Assembly: GCF_000010085.1 (NCBI RefSeq)
Contig: NC_007712.1
Coordinates: 1,860,001-1,924,000 of the forward strand
Direction of reading: 5' to 3'
DNA length: 64,000 nt
Origin: Sodalis glossinidius str. 'morsitans'
GTDB lineage: Bacteria; Pseudomonadota; Gammaproteobacteria; Enterobacterales; Enterobacteriaceae
A program made the translations under genes and the position numbers. The notes below the pieces were generated by a model, which searched no databases, was not told where the DNA came from, and saw nothing but the letters and a program-made list of their open reading frames with translations. The stretch's first letter is position 1. Each line of letters starts with the position of its first letter. Below, in pieces: positions 9,214 through 19,180 of the stretch.

Positions 9214-10280
9214 CACAGCACTCCTTTTGAGCTGGGCAGCGTGTCGCCCTCCACGCGGATGGCCTGGCGCAGCGTGCGGCCGAAGGCTTTAAACAGGCTC
9301 TCCACCCGATGATGATCATTCTTGCCTTTGGTGCGCAGATGCAGCGTGCAGGCCATGGCATAGGAAAGTGAACGGAAGAAATGCTCTACCATCTCGGTGC
9401 TGAGATCGCCTACCCGCTGGAAACTGTACTTGGCTTTGTATTCCAGATGCGGTCGGCCGGAGATATCCAGCGCGCAGCGCGCCAGGCACTCGTCCATCGG
9501 CAGCACGAACCCAAAGCGGCCAATACCGCGTTTGTCTCCCAGCGCCTTATTCAGCGCTTCCCCCAGCGCCAGCGCGGTATCTTCCACCGTGTGGTGATCA
9601 TCGATATGCAGATCCCCCTTAACAGCGATATTAATGCGCAGTCCGCCGTGGGTGGCAATCTGATCGAGCATGTGATCGAAAAAACCGATGCCGGTGTTGA
9701 TTCGGCTGTCGCCTTCCCGATCGAGCCAGACTTCCACATCGATGGCGGTTTCCCGCGTGACGCGATTAACGCGTGCGTGGCGGTCGCTGCGGGTCAGCTG
9801 TTCGCCAATCGCCGGCCAATTGAGCGACGCGCGCTGATACCTCAGCCCGGTGATACCCATATTGGCCGCGAGCGCCATGTCGGTTTCCCGGTCGCCGATG
9901 ACATAGCTGTGGGCGCTATCTAGCGCGTGCTCTTTCAGCCAGGGCGTCACTATCCCCGTCTGTGGTTTGCGGCACGCGCAGCCGTCGGTGGGTAAATGCG
10001 GGCAAATCAACACCTCATCAAAAACAATGCCCTGGGAGGTGAAGATGGCCATCATCAGATCATGCGGCCCGTCGAAATCCGCCTGGGGAAAACTGGTGGT
10101 ACCCAGGCCGTCCTGGTTGGTAATCATAACCAGTCGGAAGCCGGCTTTTTGCAGCGCCAGCAGCACGGGGATGACACCTGGCTCCAGCGCCAACTTATCC
10201 ATGCGGTCCACCTGGAAATCCGCGGGGGGTTCGTTGATGAGCGTGCCATCACGATCGATAAACAGGACTTTCTGATTCAC
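9213..10280 (-). CDS. hisB: histidinol-phosphatase / imidazoleglycerol-phosphate dehydratase
   Basis: 355 residues from a GTG at 10280, identical in length to E. coli HisB; GTG is chosen because VNQKVLFIDRDGTL is the natural N-terminus and the upstream frame is hisC antisense. The N-terminal HAD phosphatase has the DRDGT nucleophile motif and a zinc loop CPHLPTDGCACRKP. The C-terminal dehydratase (from about residue 170) has HHTVEDTALALG and KNDHHRVE manganese-binding motifs. It overlaps hisC by 4 bases (GTGA). Confidence 0.97.
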   Translation of the reverse strand: MNQKVLFIDRDGTLINEPPADFQVDRMDKLALEPGVIPVLLALQKAGFRLVMITNQDGLGTTSFPQADFDGPHDLMMAIFTSQGIVFDEVLICPHLPTDGCACRKPQTGIVTPWLKEHALDSAHSYVIGDRETDMALAANMGITGLRYQRASLNWPAIGEQLTRSDRHARVNRVTRETAIDVEVWLDREGDSRINTGIGFFDHMLDQIATHGGLRINIAVKGDLHIDDHHTVEDTALALGEALNKALGDKRGIGRFGFVLPMDECLARCALDISGRPHLEYKAKYSFQRVGDLSTEMVEHFFRSLSYAMACTLHLRTKGKNDHHRVESLFKAFGRTLRQAIRVEGDTLPSSKGVL

Positions 10281-11359
10281 AGGGACTCCTTGCTGGAAGA
10301 GGGTTTCAACGCCCTTAACACTGCAATCACGCTCTGGCACTCCGCCAAAGTGCCGATGGTAATACGCAAACAATCGGCCAAGCCCGGTTGTTTGCTTTGA
10401 TCGCGTAAAATCGTACCCTGATCCCAGAGGGTTTTGAACACCCGATAGGCCGGATCGCACCGGACCAGCAAATAATTGCTGACGCTGGGATACACCGCGC
10501 AAATACAAGGGCAATCCGCCAACCCATGCGCCAGCGTCTCGCGGTTGGTGTTGATCTCTGCCACCCGCGTCCGCATTTGCCGCAATCCCTCGTCCGAAAG
10601 CGCCTGCTCGGCGATATCCGCCACCGGCAGCGCCAGCGGGTAGGGGGCTATGACTTTTAACAACAGTTGAATCACCTCGACATTCGCCAGGACAAAACCG
10701 CAGCGCAGACCGGCCAGGGCGAAGGCCTTGGACAGGGTACGCAGAATGACCAGATGCGGGTATTCGGCGAGCCAGTTCACCACGCTCGCCTGCGGGCAAA
10801 AATCGATATAGGCTTCATCGACCACCAGCAGCGCGCGGCCGTGGGTCATTTCCAGCATCGCGCGTAGCGTCTCGAGGTCTATCAGGTTGCCGGTGGGGTT
10901 GTTGGGGCTGCAAATATACACCAGCTTCACGCCGTCGAGCCGCGCGCGAATCGCCTGCAGATCCAGCTGCCAGTCCTGACGGGCCTCAACCGTGCGGCGC
11001 GCGATGCCGAACGTTTCGGCGCTGACGCTATACATGCCGTAGGTGGGCGGGCAAAACAGAATGGCATCGGCGCCCGGCTCGCAAAACGCGCGGATGAGTA
11101 ACTCTATGCCCTCATCGGCGCCGCGGCAAACTACCACCTGCTCCGGCTGTACACCCGCGTAGGCTGCATAACCGTTGATAACGCCGGCCGGTTGACAGGC
11201 AGGATAGCGGTTGAGATTGCCGCCGCGCAACCCGTACCCCGGCGGAAGGGGATACTCATTGGCGTTCAGCCAAATATTGCCTTGGCCGCCCAGCCGGCGC
11301 GCGGAGAGATAAGGCTCCAGCGCCAGCACGTTGGCGCGGGCTAAGTGATGAATGCTCAT
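10277..11359 (-). CDS. hisC: histidinol-phosphate aminotransferase
   Basis: 360 residues, fold-type I PLP enzyme that transfers an amino group from glutamate to imidazole acetol phosphate. The PLP lysine is in LRTLSKAFALAGLRCGF (about residue 215), and the substrate and cofactor loops YICSPNNPTGN and VVDEAYIDFCP are present. It overlaps hisB by 4 bases at its end and hisD by 4 at its start (ATGA). The frame is intact. Confidence 0.97.
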   Translation of the reverse strand: MSIHHLARANVLALEPYLSARRLGGQGNIWLNANEYPLPPGYGLRGGNLNRYPACQPAGVINGYAAYAGVQPEQVVVCRGADEGIELLIRAFCEPGADAILFCPPTYGMYSVSAETFGIARRTVEARQDWQLDLQAIRARLDGVKLVYICSPNNPTGNLIDLETLRAMLEMTHGRALLVVDEAYIDFCPQASVVNWLAEYPHLVILRTLSKAFALAGLRCGFVLANVEVIQLLLKVIAPYPLALPVADIAEQALSDEGLRQMRTRVAEINTNRETLAHGLADCPCICAVYPSVSNYLLVRCDPAYRVFKTLWDQGTILRDQSKQPGLADCLRITIGTLAECQSVIAVLRALKPSSSKESL

Positions 11360-12669
11360 TGCGGCTCCTTGAGCGCGGCAACGCGCAGTGTGATGGCGTT
11401 TTTGTGTGCGGTCAGGCGCTCGGCCTGCGCCAGGGTTTCAACCGTCGGCGCCAGTGCCAGCAGACCGGCGGGGGTAAGTTCTTGCACCGTCATCCGTTTT
11501 TGGAAATCCGCCAGCCCCAGGCTGGAACAGGTGGTGGTATAACCATAGGTCGGCAGGACTTGATTGGTGCCGGAGGCGTAATCGCCCGCGGACTCAGGCG
11601 ACCAGTCGCCGAGGAAAATGGAGCCGGCGCTGGTAATGTCCTCTACCCAGCGCCCCGCATCGCGGGTTTGAATAATCAGATGCTCCGGTCCATAGCGGTT
11701 ACTAATGGCGACGCATTCGGCCAGATCGGCGGCAATGATAAGACGGCTGCCGGCCAGCGCCTGGTGGGCGATAGCGGCGCGGGAGAGTGATTGCAACTGA
11801 CGTTCGGTTTCCCGAGCCACCCGCTGCGCCAGATTTGCGTCGGGGGTAAGCAGGATCACCTGCGAGTCGGGGCCGTGTTCCGCCTGCGACAGCAGGTCGG
11901 CAGCGACAAACGCCGGATTGGCCTGAGCATCGGCGATGATAAGCACTTCAGACGGCCCGGCGGGCATATCGATAGCGGCCCCGTCCAGGCACTGGCTGAC
12001 CTGGCGTTTCGCCTCGGTCACCCAGGCATTGCCCGGGCCAAAAATCTTGTCGACCTTGGCGATGGTCTCGGTGCCGAACGCCATGGCGGCAATTGCCTGC
12101 GCGCCGCCGACCTGATAAATGTCCTGCACTCCGCACAGCGATGCGGCATACAGAATTTCATCGGCGATGGGCGGCGGTGAGCAGAGGATCACCCGCCGGC
12201 AGCCGGCGATGCGCGCCGGCGTCGCCAGCATCAGCACCGTGGAGAGCAGCGGCGCCGATCCGCCCGGTATGTAGAGCCCCACCGCGGCCACCGGCCGGGT
12301 CAACTGGTGACAGCGCACGCCGGGCTGGGTTTCCACATCGACCTCCGGCAACTGCTGGGCGCGGTGAAAGGTATCGATATTCGCCACAGCCGCCGCCATC
12401 GCCTGCTTAATCGCCGGCGACAAACGCTGGGCGGCTTGCGCCACCTCCGCATCCGTAATGCGCAGTTGCGGCGTCTCGGTGCGGTCAAAACAGGCATTCA
12501 AGGCCCGCAGCGCAGCGTCGCCCTCCTGACGGACCTGCTGCACTATGGCGCTGACGGTGGCGCTGATGTCCGCCTGGGCATCCACCGCCGGACGGGTCAG
12601 GAGTCGCGCCTGTTGGGCCGCATCGCAATCGCGCCAGCGCACCGGTTGGGAAAAAACTGTGGCGGTCAT
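11356..12669 (-). CDS. hisD: histidinol dehydrogenase
   Basis: About 437 residues from the ATG at 12669, which has GGAG 8 bases upstream; a GTG at 12678 overlapping the hisG stop is the alternative start. Zinc-dependent, NAD-linked, four-electron oxidation of histidinol to histidine. Key residues are visible: EHGPDSQV with the zinc-site glutamine and histidine, YGPEHLII with the catalytic glutamate-histidine pair, and SAGDYASGTNQVLPT. The final step of the pathway is intact. Confidence 0.97.
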   Translation of the reverse strand: MTATVFSQPVRWRDCDAAQQARLLTRPAVDAQADISATVSAIVQQVRQEGDAALRALNACFDRTETPQLRITDAEVAQAAQRLSPAIKQAMAAAVANIDTFHRAQQLPEVDVETQPGVRCHQLTRPVAAVGLYIPGGSAPLLSTVLMLATPARIAGCRRVILCSPPPIADEILYAASLCGVQDIYQVGGAQAIAAMAFGTETIAKVDKIFGPGNAWVTEAKRQVSQCLDGAAIDMPAGPSEVLIIADAQANPAFVAADLLSQAEHGPDSQVILLTPDANLAQRVARETERQLQSLSRAAIAHQALAGSRLIIAADLAECVAISNRYGPEHLIIQTRDAGRWVEDITSAGSIFLGDWSPESAGDYASGTNQVLPTYGYTTTCSSLGLADFQKRMTVQELTPAGLLALAPTVETLAQAERLTAHKNAITLRVAALKEPQ

Positions 12670-12674
12670 GGTTC

Positions 12675-13574
12675 TCACTCCATCATCTTTTCAATGGGCA
12701 ACACCAGAATCGAGCTGGCGCCGAGGGCCTTCAGATTTTCCATGGTCTCCCAGAACAGGGTTTCGCTGCTGACCATGTGCATCGCCACACGGTGTTGATC
12801 CCCCGCCAGCGGCAGGATGGTCGGCTGCTCCGCGCCGGTCAGCAGACTGATGATGTCATCCAGCCGCTCGGTGGGGGCGTGCATCATGATGTATTTCGAT
12901 TCCCGGGCCTGGATAACTCCTTGAATACGGATAAGGAGCTTATCCACCAGCGATTGTTTCGCCACCGACAGTTCGCCGTCGCGCTGGATAAGGCAGGCCT
13001 TGGAGCGATAAATTACCTCCGCCTCGCGCAATCCGTTGGCCTCAAGGGTGGCGCCGGTGGACACCAAATCGCAGATGGCATCGGCAAGACCGGCGCGCGG
13101 TGCGACCTCTACCGAACCGTTCAGCAGACAGGACTTGAAGGTGATATCGAGTTTATCCAGGTACTGTTTTAACAAATGCGGATAGGAGGTGGCGATGCGT
13201 TTGCCACGCAGGCATTCGGGACCGGTCCAGGGGGTGTCCAGTAGCAGTGCTATCGACAGTCGACAACCGCCGAAGTCCAGCTGGCGCAGGGTAAAGTAAC
13301 GGGGATCTTCTCCCTGGGCGCGGCGGGTCAGCAATTCCTCTTCCAATACGTTCTCGCCGATGATGCCGAGGTCCACCACGTCGTCCATCACCAGACCCGG
13401 GATATCGTCGTCGCGCACTCGCATGATATCAATTGGCATATTTTCCGCAAAGGCCAGCAGGCGCTGCTGTTGCAGATTGATTTTTATGCCGCATTGTTCC
13501 AGCAACTGCTGCGATTCTTTGCTTAACCGGCCTGATTTCTGCATTGCTATCCGTAACCGTGATTTGTCCAACAT
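12675..13574 (-). CDS. hisG: ATP phosphoribosyltransferase
   Basis: 299 residues from the ATG at 13574 (MLDKSRLRIAMQKSGRL), the length of the long-form enterobacterial enzyme; the upstream open frame runs into the attenuator. It catalyses the committed step, ATP + PRPP to phosphoribosyl-ATP. The PRPP-binding loop is ADAICDLVSTGATLEANGL, and the last 75 residues form the ACT-like domain that senses histidine. First structural gene of the operon, intact. Confidence 0.97.
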   Translation of the reverse strand: MLDKSRLRIAMQKSGRLSKESQQLLEQCGIKINLQQQRLLAFAENMPIDIMRVRDDDIPGLVMDDVVDLGIIGENVLEEELLTRRAQGEDPRYFTLRQLDFGGCRLSIALLLDTPWTGPECLRGKRIATSYPHLLKQYLDKLDITFKSCLLNGSVEVAPRAGLADAICDLVSTGATLEANGLREAEVIYRSKACLIQRDGELSVAKQSLVDKLLIRIQGVIQARESKYIMMHAPTERLDDIISLLTGAEQPTILPLAGDQHRVAMHMVSSETLFWETMENLKALGASSILVLPIEKMME

Positions 13575-13611
13575 GATGTCCTCTGCCGTAACTGAATTAT
13601 TTATCCAAGCC

Positions 13612-13643
13612 AAAAAGCCCTCGGAAGAAATCTTCCGAGGGCT
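13612..13643 (-). terminator. his attenuator terminator
   Basis: On the minus strand a perfect 13-bp stem (13643-13631 with 13628-13616) with a 2-base loop is followed by TTTTT. It lies between the leader peptide and hisG, exactly where the enterobacterial his attenuator sits. Confidence 0.93.
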
Positions 13644-13707
13644 CTCTCTGAACATTCTTGCGCCACTGGAAGATTAAAGCGTCTTCCAGCACTCATCACC
13701 TGAAAGA

Positions 13708-13752
13708 CTAGTCAGGATGATGGCGATGATGGTTGATCAGAATATTCGTCAT
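13708..13752 (-). CDS. hisL: his operon leader peptide
   Basis: A 14-codon peptide, MTNILINHHRHHPD, on the minus strand 134 bases upstream of hisG and 65 bases before the attenuator stem. The MT start, histidine cluster and PD ending match the E. coli leader (which has seven consecutive histidines). Here there are only four histidine codons, split by an arginine codon. Ribosome stalling at these codons when charged tRNA-His is scarce would favour antitermination. It is too short for most gene finders. Confidence 0.92.
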   Translation of the reverse strand: MTNILINHHRHHPD

Positions 13753-13916
13753 TGCTTGTTTCACAGGTTGCGTTACTGAATTTTCAGTAAACAATGCCTA
13801 TAACCTAACCATGTTTGATGCAGAGTGCAACACTTTTTTGTGTCGGCACCCGGCGCTTTCGCGGCCGCAACGCGTTAAGCTTACCGGAAGCGGGAGAACA
13901 AACGGGAGTGGGCGCA

Positions 13917-14744
13917 ATGAAAAAAGTGGCGATTGTCGGATTGGGCTGGCTGGGAATGCCGTTGGCGATATCTTTACTGGCCCGCGGCTATCAGGTGGTG
14001 GGCAGCAAAACGCAGCCGGACGGTGTCGAGGCGGCGCGCATGAGCGGTATCGAATGTTATCAACTGAACCTGACGCCGCTGCCGGAGGCCGATCCGGACG
14101 ATTTGGCGGCGCTGTTCCAGGCGGATGCGCTTATCATAACGTTGCCCGCCAGCCACACGGTGGAGGGGGCCGACAACTATTTTCTGGCGGTCCAGCAGGT
14201 GGTGGACAGCGCGCTGGCGGCCGCGGTGCCGCGCATTATTTTCACCAGTTCGACATCGGTGTATGGCGAGGGACCCGGCGTAAAGCGCGAGGAAAGCCCG
14301 ACCACACCGTGCTCGCCGGCGGGCATGTGTCTGGTCGAGCTGGAGAACTGGTTGCATCAATTACCCCACACCTCGGTGGATATCCTGCGCTTGGCGGGAT
14401 TGGTAGGGCCGGGCCGCCACACGGGGCGCTTCCTGGCGGGGAAACAAGGCCTGCAGGGCGGCGGGCAGGGGGTCAATCTGGTCCATCTGGCGGATGTTAT
14501 TAGCGCCATTACCCTGCTGCTTCAGCGGCCGCGCGGCGGACATCGCTATAATTTATGTGCGCCGGGGCATCCCGCCAAGCGAGACTATTATCCGGCCATG
14601 GCCTGGGCCTTAGGGGTGGCACCCCCGGTCTATCTGGCGGACCGCGGCGCGTGTGAGGGAAAAATTATTGACGGCAGCCGGATTTGTAAAGAGCTGGGCT
14701 TCGATTATCTCTATCCCGATCCTGCCTTCATGCCCTTAGCCTGA
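13917..14744 (+). CDS. yeeZ: NAD(P)-dependent SDR/epimerase-like protein
   Basis: 275 residues from the ATG at 13917, preceded by GGGAG. The nucleotide-binding Rossmann motif is VGLGWLGMPLA at the N-terminus, and FTSSTSVYGEG near residue 108 carries the serine and tyrosine region of extended SDR proteins. It is divergent from hisL, as in E. coli, where this position is yeeZ. The substrate is not known for the family. The frame is intact. Confidence 0.9.
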   Translation: MKKVAIVGLGWLGMPLAISLLARGYQVVGSKTQPDGVEAARMSGIECYQLNLTPLPEADPDDLAALFQADALIITLPASHTVEGADNYFLAVQQVVDSALAAAVPRIIFTSSTSVYGEGPGVKREESPTTPCSPAGMCLVELENWLHQLPHTSVDILRLAGLVGPGRHTGRFLAGKQGLQGGGQGVNLVHLADVISAITLLLQRPRGGHRYNLCAPGHPAKRDYYPAMAWALGVAPPVYLADRGACEGKIIDGSRICKELGFDYLYPDPAFMPLA

Positions 14745-14874
14745 CGTCATAGGGCCCGGCGTGATTTGCCAGCCGGCGGGCTTACCGCTATGGTTGATAA
14801 GGGGTGTTGCTTTTTACTACGTAGCACTCACGTTGCGCTTAAACGCGACGGCCACAGGCGTTCGTAGGTGACCT

Positions 14875-16212
14875 ATGGAAAATCTGGCAGATAGCCCGGC
14901 GGTTTTCGACCCCGGACCCGCAGTGAGTCGAACTAGCGCGTTCCAGAGCGAAGTTATGGCGTATCTGGAACGCTATCCTCATACCCGGTAGGTGGAACTC
15001 CTGCTGACGGATCTTAACGGTAGTTTTCTCGGTAAATGTGTTGCTCTTTCCAGCGTGCGCAATTTGCGCCGCGGTTTTTATTTTCCCGCCTCGGTGTATG
15101 CCATGACCGTGACCGGCGAAACGGTTGCGATGCCCGACCTGCTTTGTTTGCCGCTCGCCGGCTCCCTTAAACCCTCCGCGGCCGATCCGGCCCATTGCGC
15201 CCAGTTGCAGTTAACCATGCAGGATACTGACGGTCAGCCTTTCGCTGTCGAGCCGCGCAATGTGCTCAACCGCCTCTGGTAGCAGTTGCTTGAGCGTGGC
15301 CTCCATCCCGTGGTGGTGGCGGAGCTGGAATTTTATCTGCTTGACCGGCGGCGTAATGCGGCGCATTTGCCGCAGCCGCCCCGTGGGCACCACGGTCAGC
15401 TGCGTCAAGAACACTGTCAGGTGTATTCGCTGGACAGACTGGACCGCTGTGCTGCGGTCCTGGACGATATCGCGCCGGCTGGCGCGCCTTCAGGGGTCAC
15501 CCACGGAGGGGGCGGTGGCGGAATCCGCACCGGGGCAGTTCGAGATCAATCTCGTCCATAGCGAGAACGTGCTTGAAGCCTGCGATCGGGCGTTGCAGTT
15601 AAAACGGCTGGTGCGTCGGGTAGCGGAGAAGTATCGATTGACTGCGACCTTAATGGCTAAACTCTATGAAGCCTGGACCGGTAGCGGTCTGCATATCCAC
15701 CTCAGTTTACGGGATGCCGCGGGCAACAATGGCTTTATCGGCCCGCATGGGCGCCCGTCGCCGCTGATGGCGCGCGCTATCGCCGGTGTCTTGGATTTGT
15801 TGCCGGCTTCCATAGCGCTGCTGGCACCTAACGTTAACGCTTTCCGCCGTTTTCAGCCGGGCGGTTACGTCCCGTTGCTCGCAAATTGGGACTTTAACAA
15901 CCGGACGGTGGCCGTGCGTATTGCCTGTAGCGATGCGTATAATTGCTGTCTGGAGTACCGTGTGCCAACCCGTATTTAGTCGTGGCGCCGTTGCCGGCGA
16001 GGGTACACGGCAAAGATGCGCTGGCAGGGGGGACACCACTGCCGCTGCGTCAGTGCGAAGCCCTGACGGCGTTCGCCAATGATACCCGCCTGCAGGCCCT
16101 GCTCGGTGAGCGTTTTTGACGTCTGTTTCATACCTGTAAAACCGCCGAGTTGAGTCAGTTCGAGCGGCGGGTGACGACCACCGAAATCGACTGGATGCTG
16201 AACAATGCCTGA
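14875..16212 (+). pseudogene. puuA: glutamine synthetase-family gene, gamma-glutamylputrescine synthetase-like, broken
   Basis: Read through its damage, the sequence follows PuuA almost end to end: VELLLTDLNGSFLGKCV, YFPASVYAMTVTG, VEPRNVLNRLW, VVAELEFYLLDRRR, APGQFEINLVHSENVLEA, GSGLHIHLSLRD, LLAPNVNAFRRFQPGGYVP, and the C-terminus ending TTTEIDWMLNNA. In-frame TAG codons lie at 14989 and 15280, a frameshift lies near 15490-15510, and the last 240 bases are further shifted, stopped and shortened. PuuA glutamylates putrescine for catabolism. It sits next to a broken putrescine importer, in the place where E. coli has yeeY. Confidence 0.88.
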
Positions 16213-16260
16213 AGCGGTGCAGCTTGCCATCCCGGCGTCGCTGTAGCAAAATACCGCCCG

Positions 16261-16292
16261 AAAAAACCGGCGCCTCACGGCGCCGGTTTTTT
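16261..16292. terminator. bidirectional intrinsic terminator
   Basis: A 9-bp GC stem (16266-16274 with 16279-16287) is flanked by six A on the left and six T on the right, so it can work on both strands. It follows the puuA-like remnant and precedes plaP. Confidence 0.85.
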
Positions 16293-16379
16293 CATCGTTG
16301 TTTCGCGCAGGGTGGCAGGCGCGCGACGTGTAGTTACCCGATGAGGCACCTTCGTGCGTGCATGAGGACGTAAAGAGCT

Positions 16380-17271
16380 ATGGGGCAGAATATGATGGCA
16401 GGGTCGGCGCCCTCCGGACGCGCTACGTTAAGAAAAACCCTGACCTTGTTTCAGGTGGTGGTGATAGGCCTGGCCTACCTGCAACCGATGACCTTGTTCG
16501 ATATTTTCGGTATCGTCTTGGGCCTGACCGACGGGCATATGGCGACCGCTTATGCGGGCGCTGTGTGCCGTGTTGTTCACCGCACTCACCGCGCTCAGCT
16601 ACGGCAAGCTGGTCCGTCGCTTTTCTCTCAGCCGGCTCGGCCTATACCTATGCTATACCTATGCGCAAAAAGCCATTAGCCCCAGCGTCGGCTTCATGGT
16701 GAGGTGGTCGTCGCTGCTGGATTATCTCTTTATGCCGATGATCAACATTCTGTTGGCCAAAATTTATTTGCAGGCGCTGTTTCAGTCGGTGGTGCTCGTG
16801 TTTTTCCTGCGTAACGGTGCTGGCGTCTGGCATGGCGTCCCATGCTGGGGTTTCACGGCTGTTGTACATCATGGGGCACGACGGCGTTTTTCCGGCGCGC
16901 TTTTTCGGTTTTGTCCATCCCACCTGGCGCACGCCGGCCCTCAATGTACTGCTGGTGGGCCTGATTGCCCTGTCGGCGGTGTCATTTGATCTGGTCACCG
17001 CAGCCGCGCTGATAAACTTCGGCACGCTGGTCGCGTTCAGCTTCGTCAATCTGTCGGTTATCGCGCAATTCTGGCTGCGGGAACAGTGTCGCCGCCATTG
17101 GCGCGATCACCTGCAATATCTGTTGCTGCCGCTGGTGGGGGTGCTGAAGGTAGGCCTGCTGTGGCTTAATCTGGAGGCCAGCTCCATGATGCTCGGACTC
17201 AGTTGGGGCGCCGCGGTGTATCTGCTGTTGATGACACGTGGTTTTCGCCGCGCGGCGCCGCAGCCTTCCCG
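16380..17271 (+). pseudogene. plaP: putrescine importer (APC family), internally deleted
   Basis: The N-terminal third reads like PlaP/YeeF (TLTLFQVVVIGLAYLQPMTL, GFMVRWSSLLDYLF, MINILLAKIY). It then jumps at about 16780 to the C-terminal third (LASGMASHAGVSRLLYIMG, VHPTWRTPALNVLL, VTAAALINFG). About 220 residues and several membrane helices are missing, and frameshifts lie near 16560, 16660 and 16815. The position immediately before sbcB matches E. coli plaP. The protein is a proton-driven putrescine importer in the inner membrane; this copy cannot be functional. Its 3' end abuts the 3' end of sbcB. Confidence 0.9.
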
Positions 17272-18693
17272 TTACAATGTCTGCAAATACTCGAACAGCG
17301 CGCGTAGTAGCCGCGTTTTGTGCTCATCCCCTTCATGGGCCAGATATAGCGTCTCCAACTGCTGCACATAGGCCTCCAGCCGCGGCTGGGTGAAGCGGGT
17401 TTTGCGGTGCTCAAGCCAGCGTAACTGCTCATTGTGGTCCAGCGTGTGGGGGAAGTTGCGCGCGCGATAGCGGAACAGCAACGGCTTCAGGCGCGCGTCG
17501 ACAAAGCTTATATCCAGCGCCGGCAGATTTTCCGGCGCGGTGGCGAGAATGATCTCCATCGCGGCGCGGTCGGCATCGCTGAAAAAGCCATCATATAACT
17601 GAGCATCCACGTCATCCGAAGACTTAAAAGGCGCGCTTTCGGCAAATAGCGCCACCACTTTCTCGCGCAGTTCCGGCCGCGCGCGCAGCCAGGTCAAATT
17701 ATCCAGACAGCGTTGACGCTGAATACCGAGGCGTTCGGCATCCATTGGCTGTAGCGTATTGGCGGGCGCCAGCACCGGGCACTTATTCAGGTACACCAAT
17801 TTCAAGGGAACCGCGGTATTGTCACCCAGCGCGTCGCGTCGCGTGTACAGTCGGGTACGCAGTGCATCGCTGTCCAAATCCGCCAGCACCTGCATATCGC
17901 CACTGAGATCGCACACGATAAGCGCATTTGGATTGTCGGGATGCCAGGCGAGCGGCGCAATCCAGGCGGTGTTGCCCCGGGCGGCGCCAAACATACCCGA
18001 AACATGCACCAGCGGTTTCATCGTCGCGATGTCGACAAGCGATTTCAACTGCCGCTTGCCGCGGTGGCGGTAGAGATAATCGAACAGCTTCGGCTGCGCC
18101 TGACGCATCAGTTTGGCCATCGCCAGAGTGGCATAGACGTCGGCCATGGCATCATGCGCGTTGGCATGTTCAATCCCGTTGGCCCGGGTCAGATGCTCAA
18201 GCCGGAAGCTGGGCAGCCCGTCGTCATTCAGCGGCCATTCGATGCCGTTGGGGCGCAGGGCATAGCAGGCGCGCACGACGTCGAGCAGGTCCCAACAGGA
18301 ATTACCCTGCTGCCAGCTCCAGCCGTAGGGATCGTAAAAATTGCGATAAAACAGGTTGCGGCTGACCTCATCGTCGAAGCGGACGTTGTTGTAACCTAAT
18401 ATGCAAGTGTCGGGCACGCTGAATAATTGATGTATACGGCGGGCGAATTCCGCTTCTGTGACACCGTCACGCAGGGCCTGCTGAGGCGTAATGCCGGTAA
18501 TCATTACCGCCTCCGGGTCCGGTAAATAATCGTCGGCCGGACGGCAAAAAAAGACCTCCGGCTCGCCCAGGGTCTCAAATTGACTATCGGCGCGTATCCC
18601 CGCGAACTGCGCTGGCCGGTCAAGAGCGGGATACTTGCCGAACGTTTCGTAATCGTGCACCAGAAAAGTGGGGCGCGTTGACGGGTTAGCCAT
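17272..18693 (-). CDS. sbcB: exodeoxyribonuclease I
   Basis: 473 residues, normal length. A DnaQ-like 3'-5' single-strand exonuclease used in recombination and mismatch repair. The DEDD motifs are visible: FLVHDYETFG (the first aspartate and glutamate, residues 15-17), GYNNVRFDDEVSRNLFYR (about residue 106) and EHANAHDAMADVYATLAM (about residue 175). SH3-like and C-terminal domains follow, with WIAPLAWHPDNPNALIVCDL. The frame is intact, and both neighbours are broken genes. Confidence 0.97.
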   Translation of the reverse strand: MANPSTRPTFLVHDYETFGKYPALDRPAQFAGIRADSQFETLGEPEVFFCRPADDYLPDPEAVMITGITPQQALRDGVTEAEFARRIHQLFSVPDTCILGYNNVRFDDEVSRNLFYRNFYDPYGWSWQQGNSCWDLLDVVRACYALRPNGIEWPLNDDGLPSFRLEHLTRANGIEHANAHDAMADVYATLAMAKLMRQAQPKLFDYLYRHRGKRQLKSLVDIATMKPLVHVSGMFGAARGNTAWIAPLAWHPDNPNALIVCDLSGDMQVLADLDSDALRTRLYTRRDALGDNTAVPLKLVYLNKCPVLAPANTLQPMDAERLGIQRQRCLDNLTWLRARPELREKVVALFAESAPFKSSDDVDAQLYDGFFSDADRAAMEIILATAPENLPALDISFVDARLKPLLFRYRARNFPHTLDHNEQLRWLEHRKTRFTQPRLEAYVQQLETLYLAHEGDEHKTRLLRALFEYLQTL

Positions 18694-19180
18694 GTTGTGC
18701 CCCCTTCCTGGTAGGGTACTGAATTCCTTGATATGTCATTTTTATGCCGTCCATTATGTTCAGGGGGTGCCGATTGCCTGGTGCTGACGTTGACGATATT
18801 ACCGTAATGACGTGCATAGGGGGAGAGGCAAATTCTGACCATGCGTTCTAGAGCTCTCCGGTGCTTTTACCTTCGAGAATATCCTATCCCGCCTCGGGAT
18901 GCGGCGCAGGCTGTGCATTCACCGTCAGGAAAACTCACATTAACCTGATTATTGCCGGCGCGCCAATCATCCCTATTCGTTTAATTTATAGTTAATAAAG
19001 TGTCTTTCGTTGACGGCTATCTCAAGAACGCCAACGCAGACCTCGGCAAGTAACGACAGTGCGCCCGGAAGGATCCGCAGGACATTAAACAACGCGTCAG
19101 CCTAAAAACAGAATATTAGCTGTATTTCAATCGATTGGATGCGGAACGCTCGTATCTGTTGCCCACGAATGGTGATAATA
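18694..19180. other. intergenic, no gene seen
   Basis: 487 bases between the divergent starts of sbcB and the chaperone-like gene. No coding segment, RNA gene or convincing promoter was recognised; the 3' part near 18960-19000 is AT-rich. Confidence 0.6.

Noticed and set aside
13772..13789. Inverted repeat TTACTGA/TCAGTAA upstream of hisL as an operator
   Set aside because: A 7-bp arm palindrome is short and no known regulator of his binds there; it could arise by chance.
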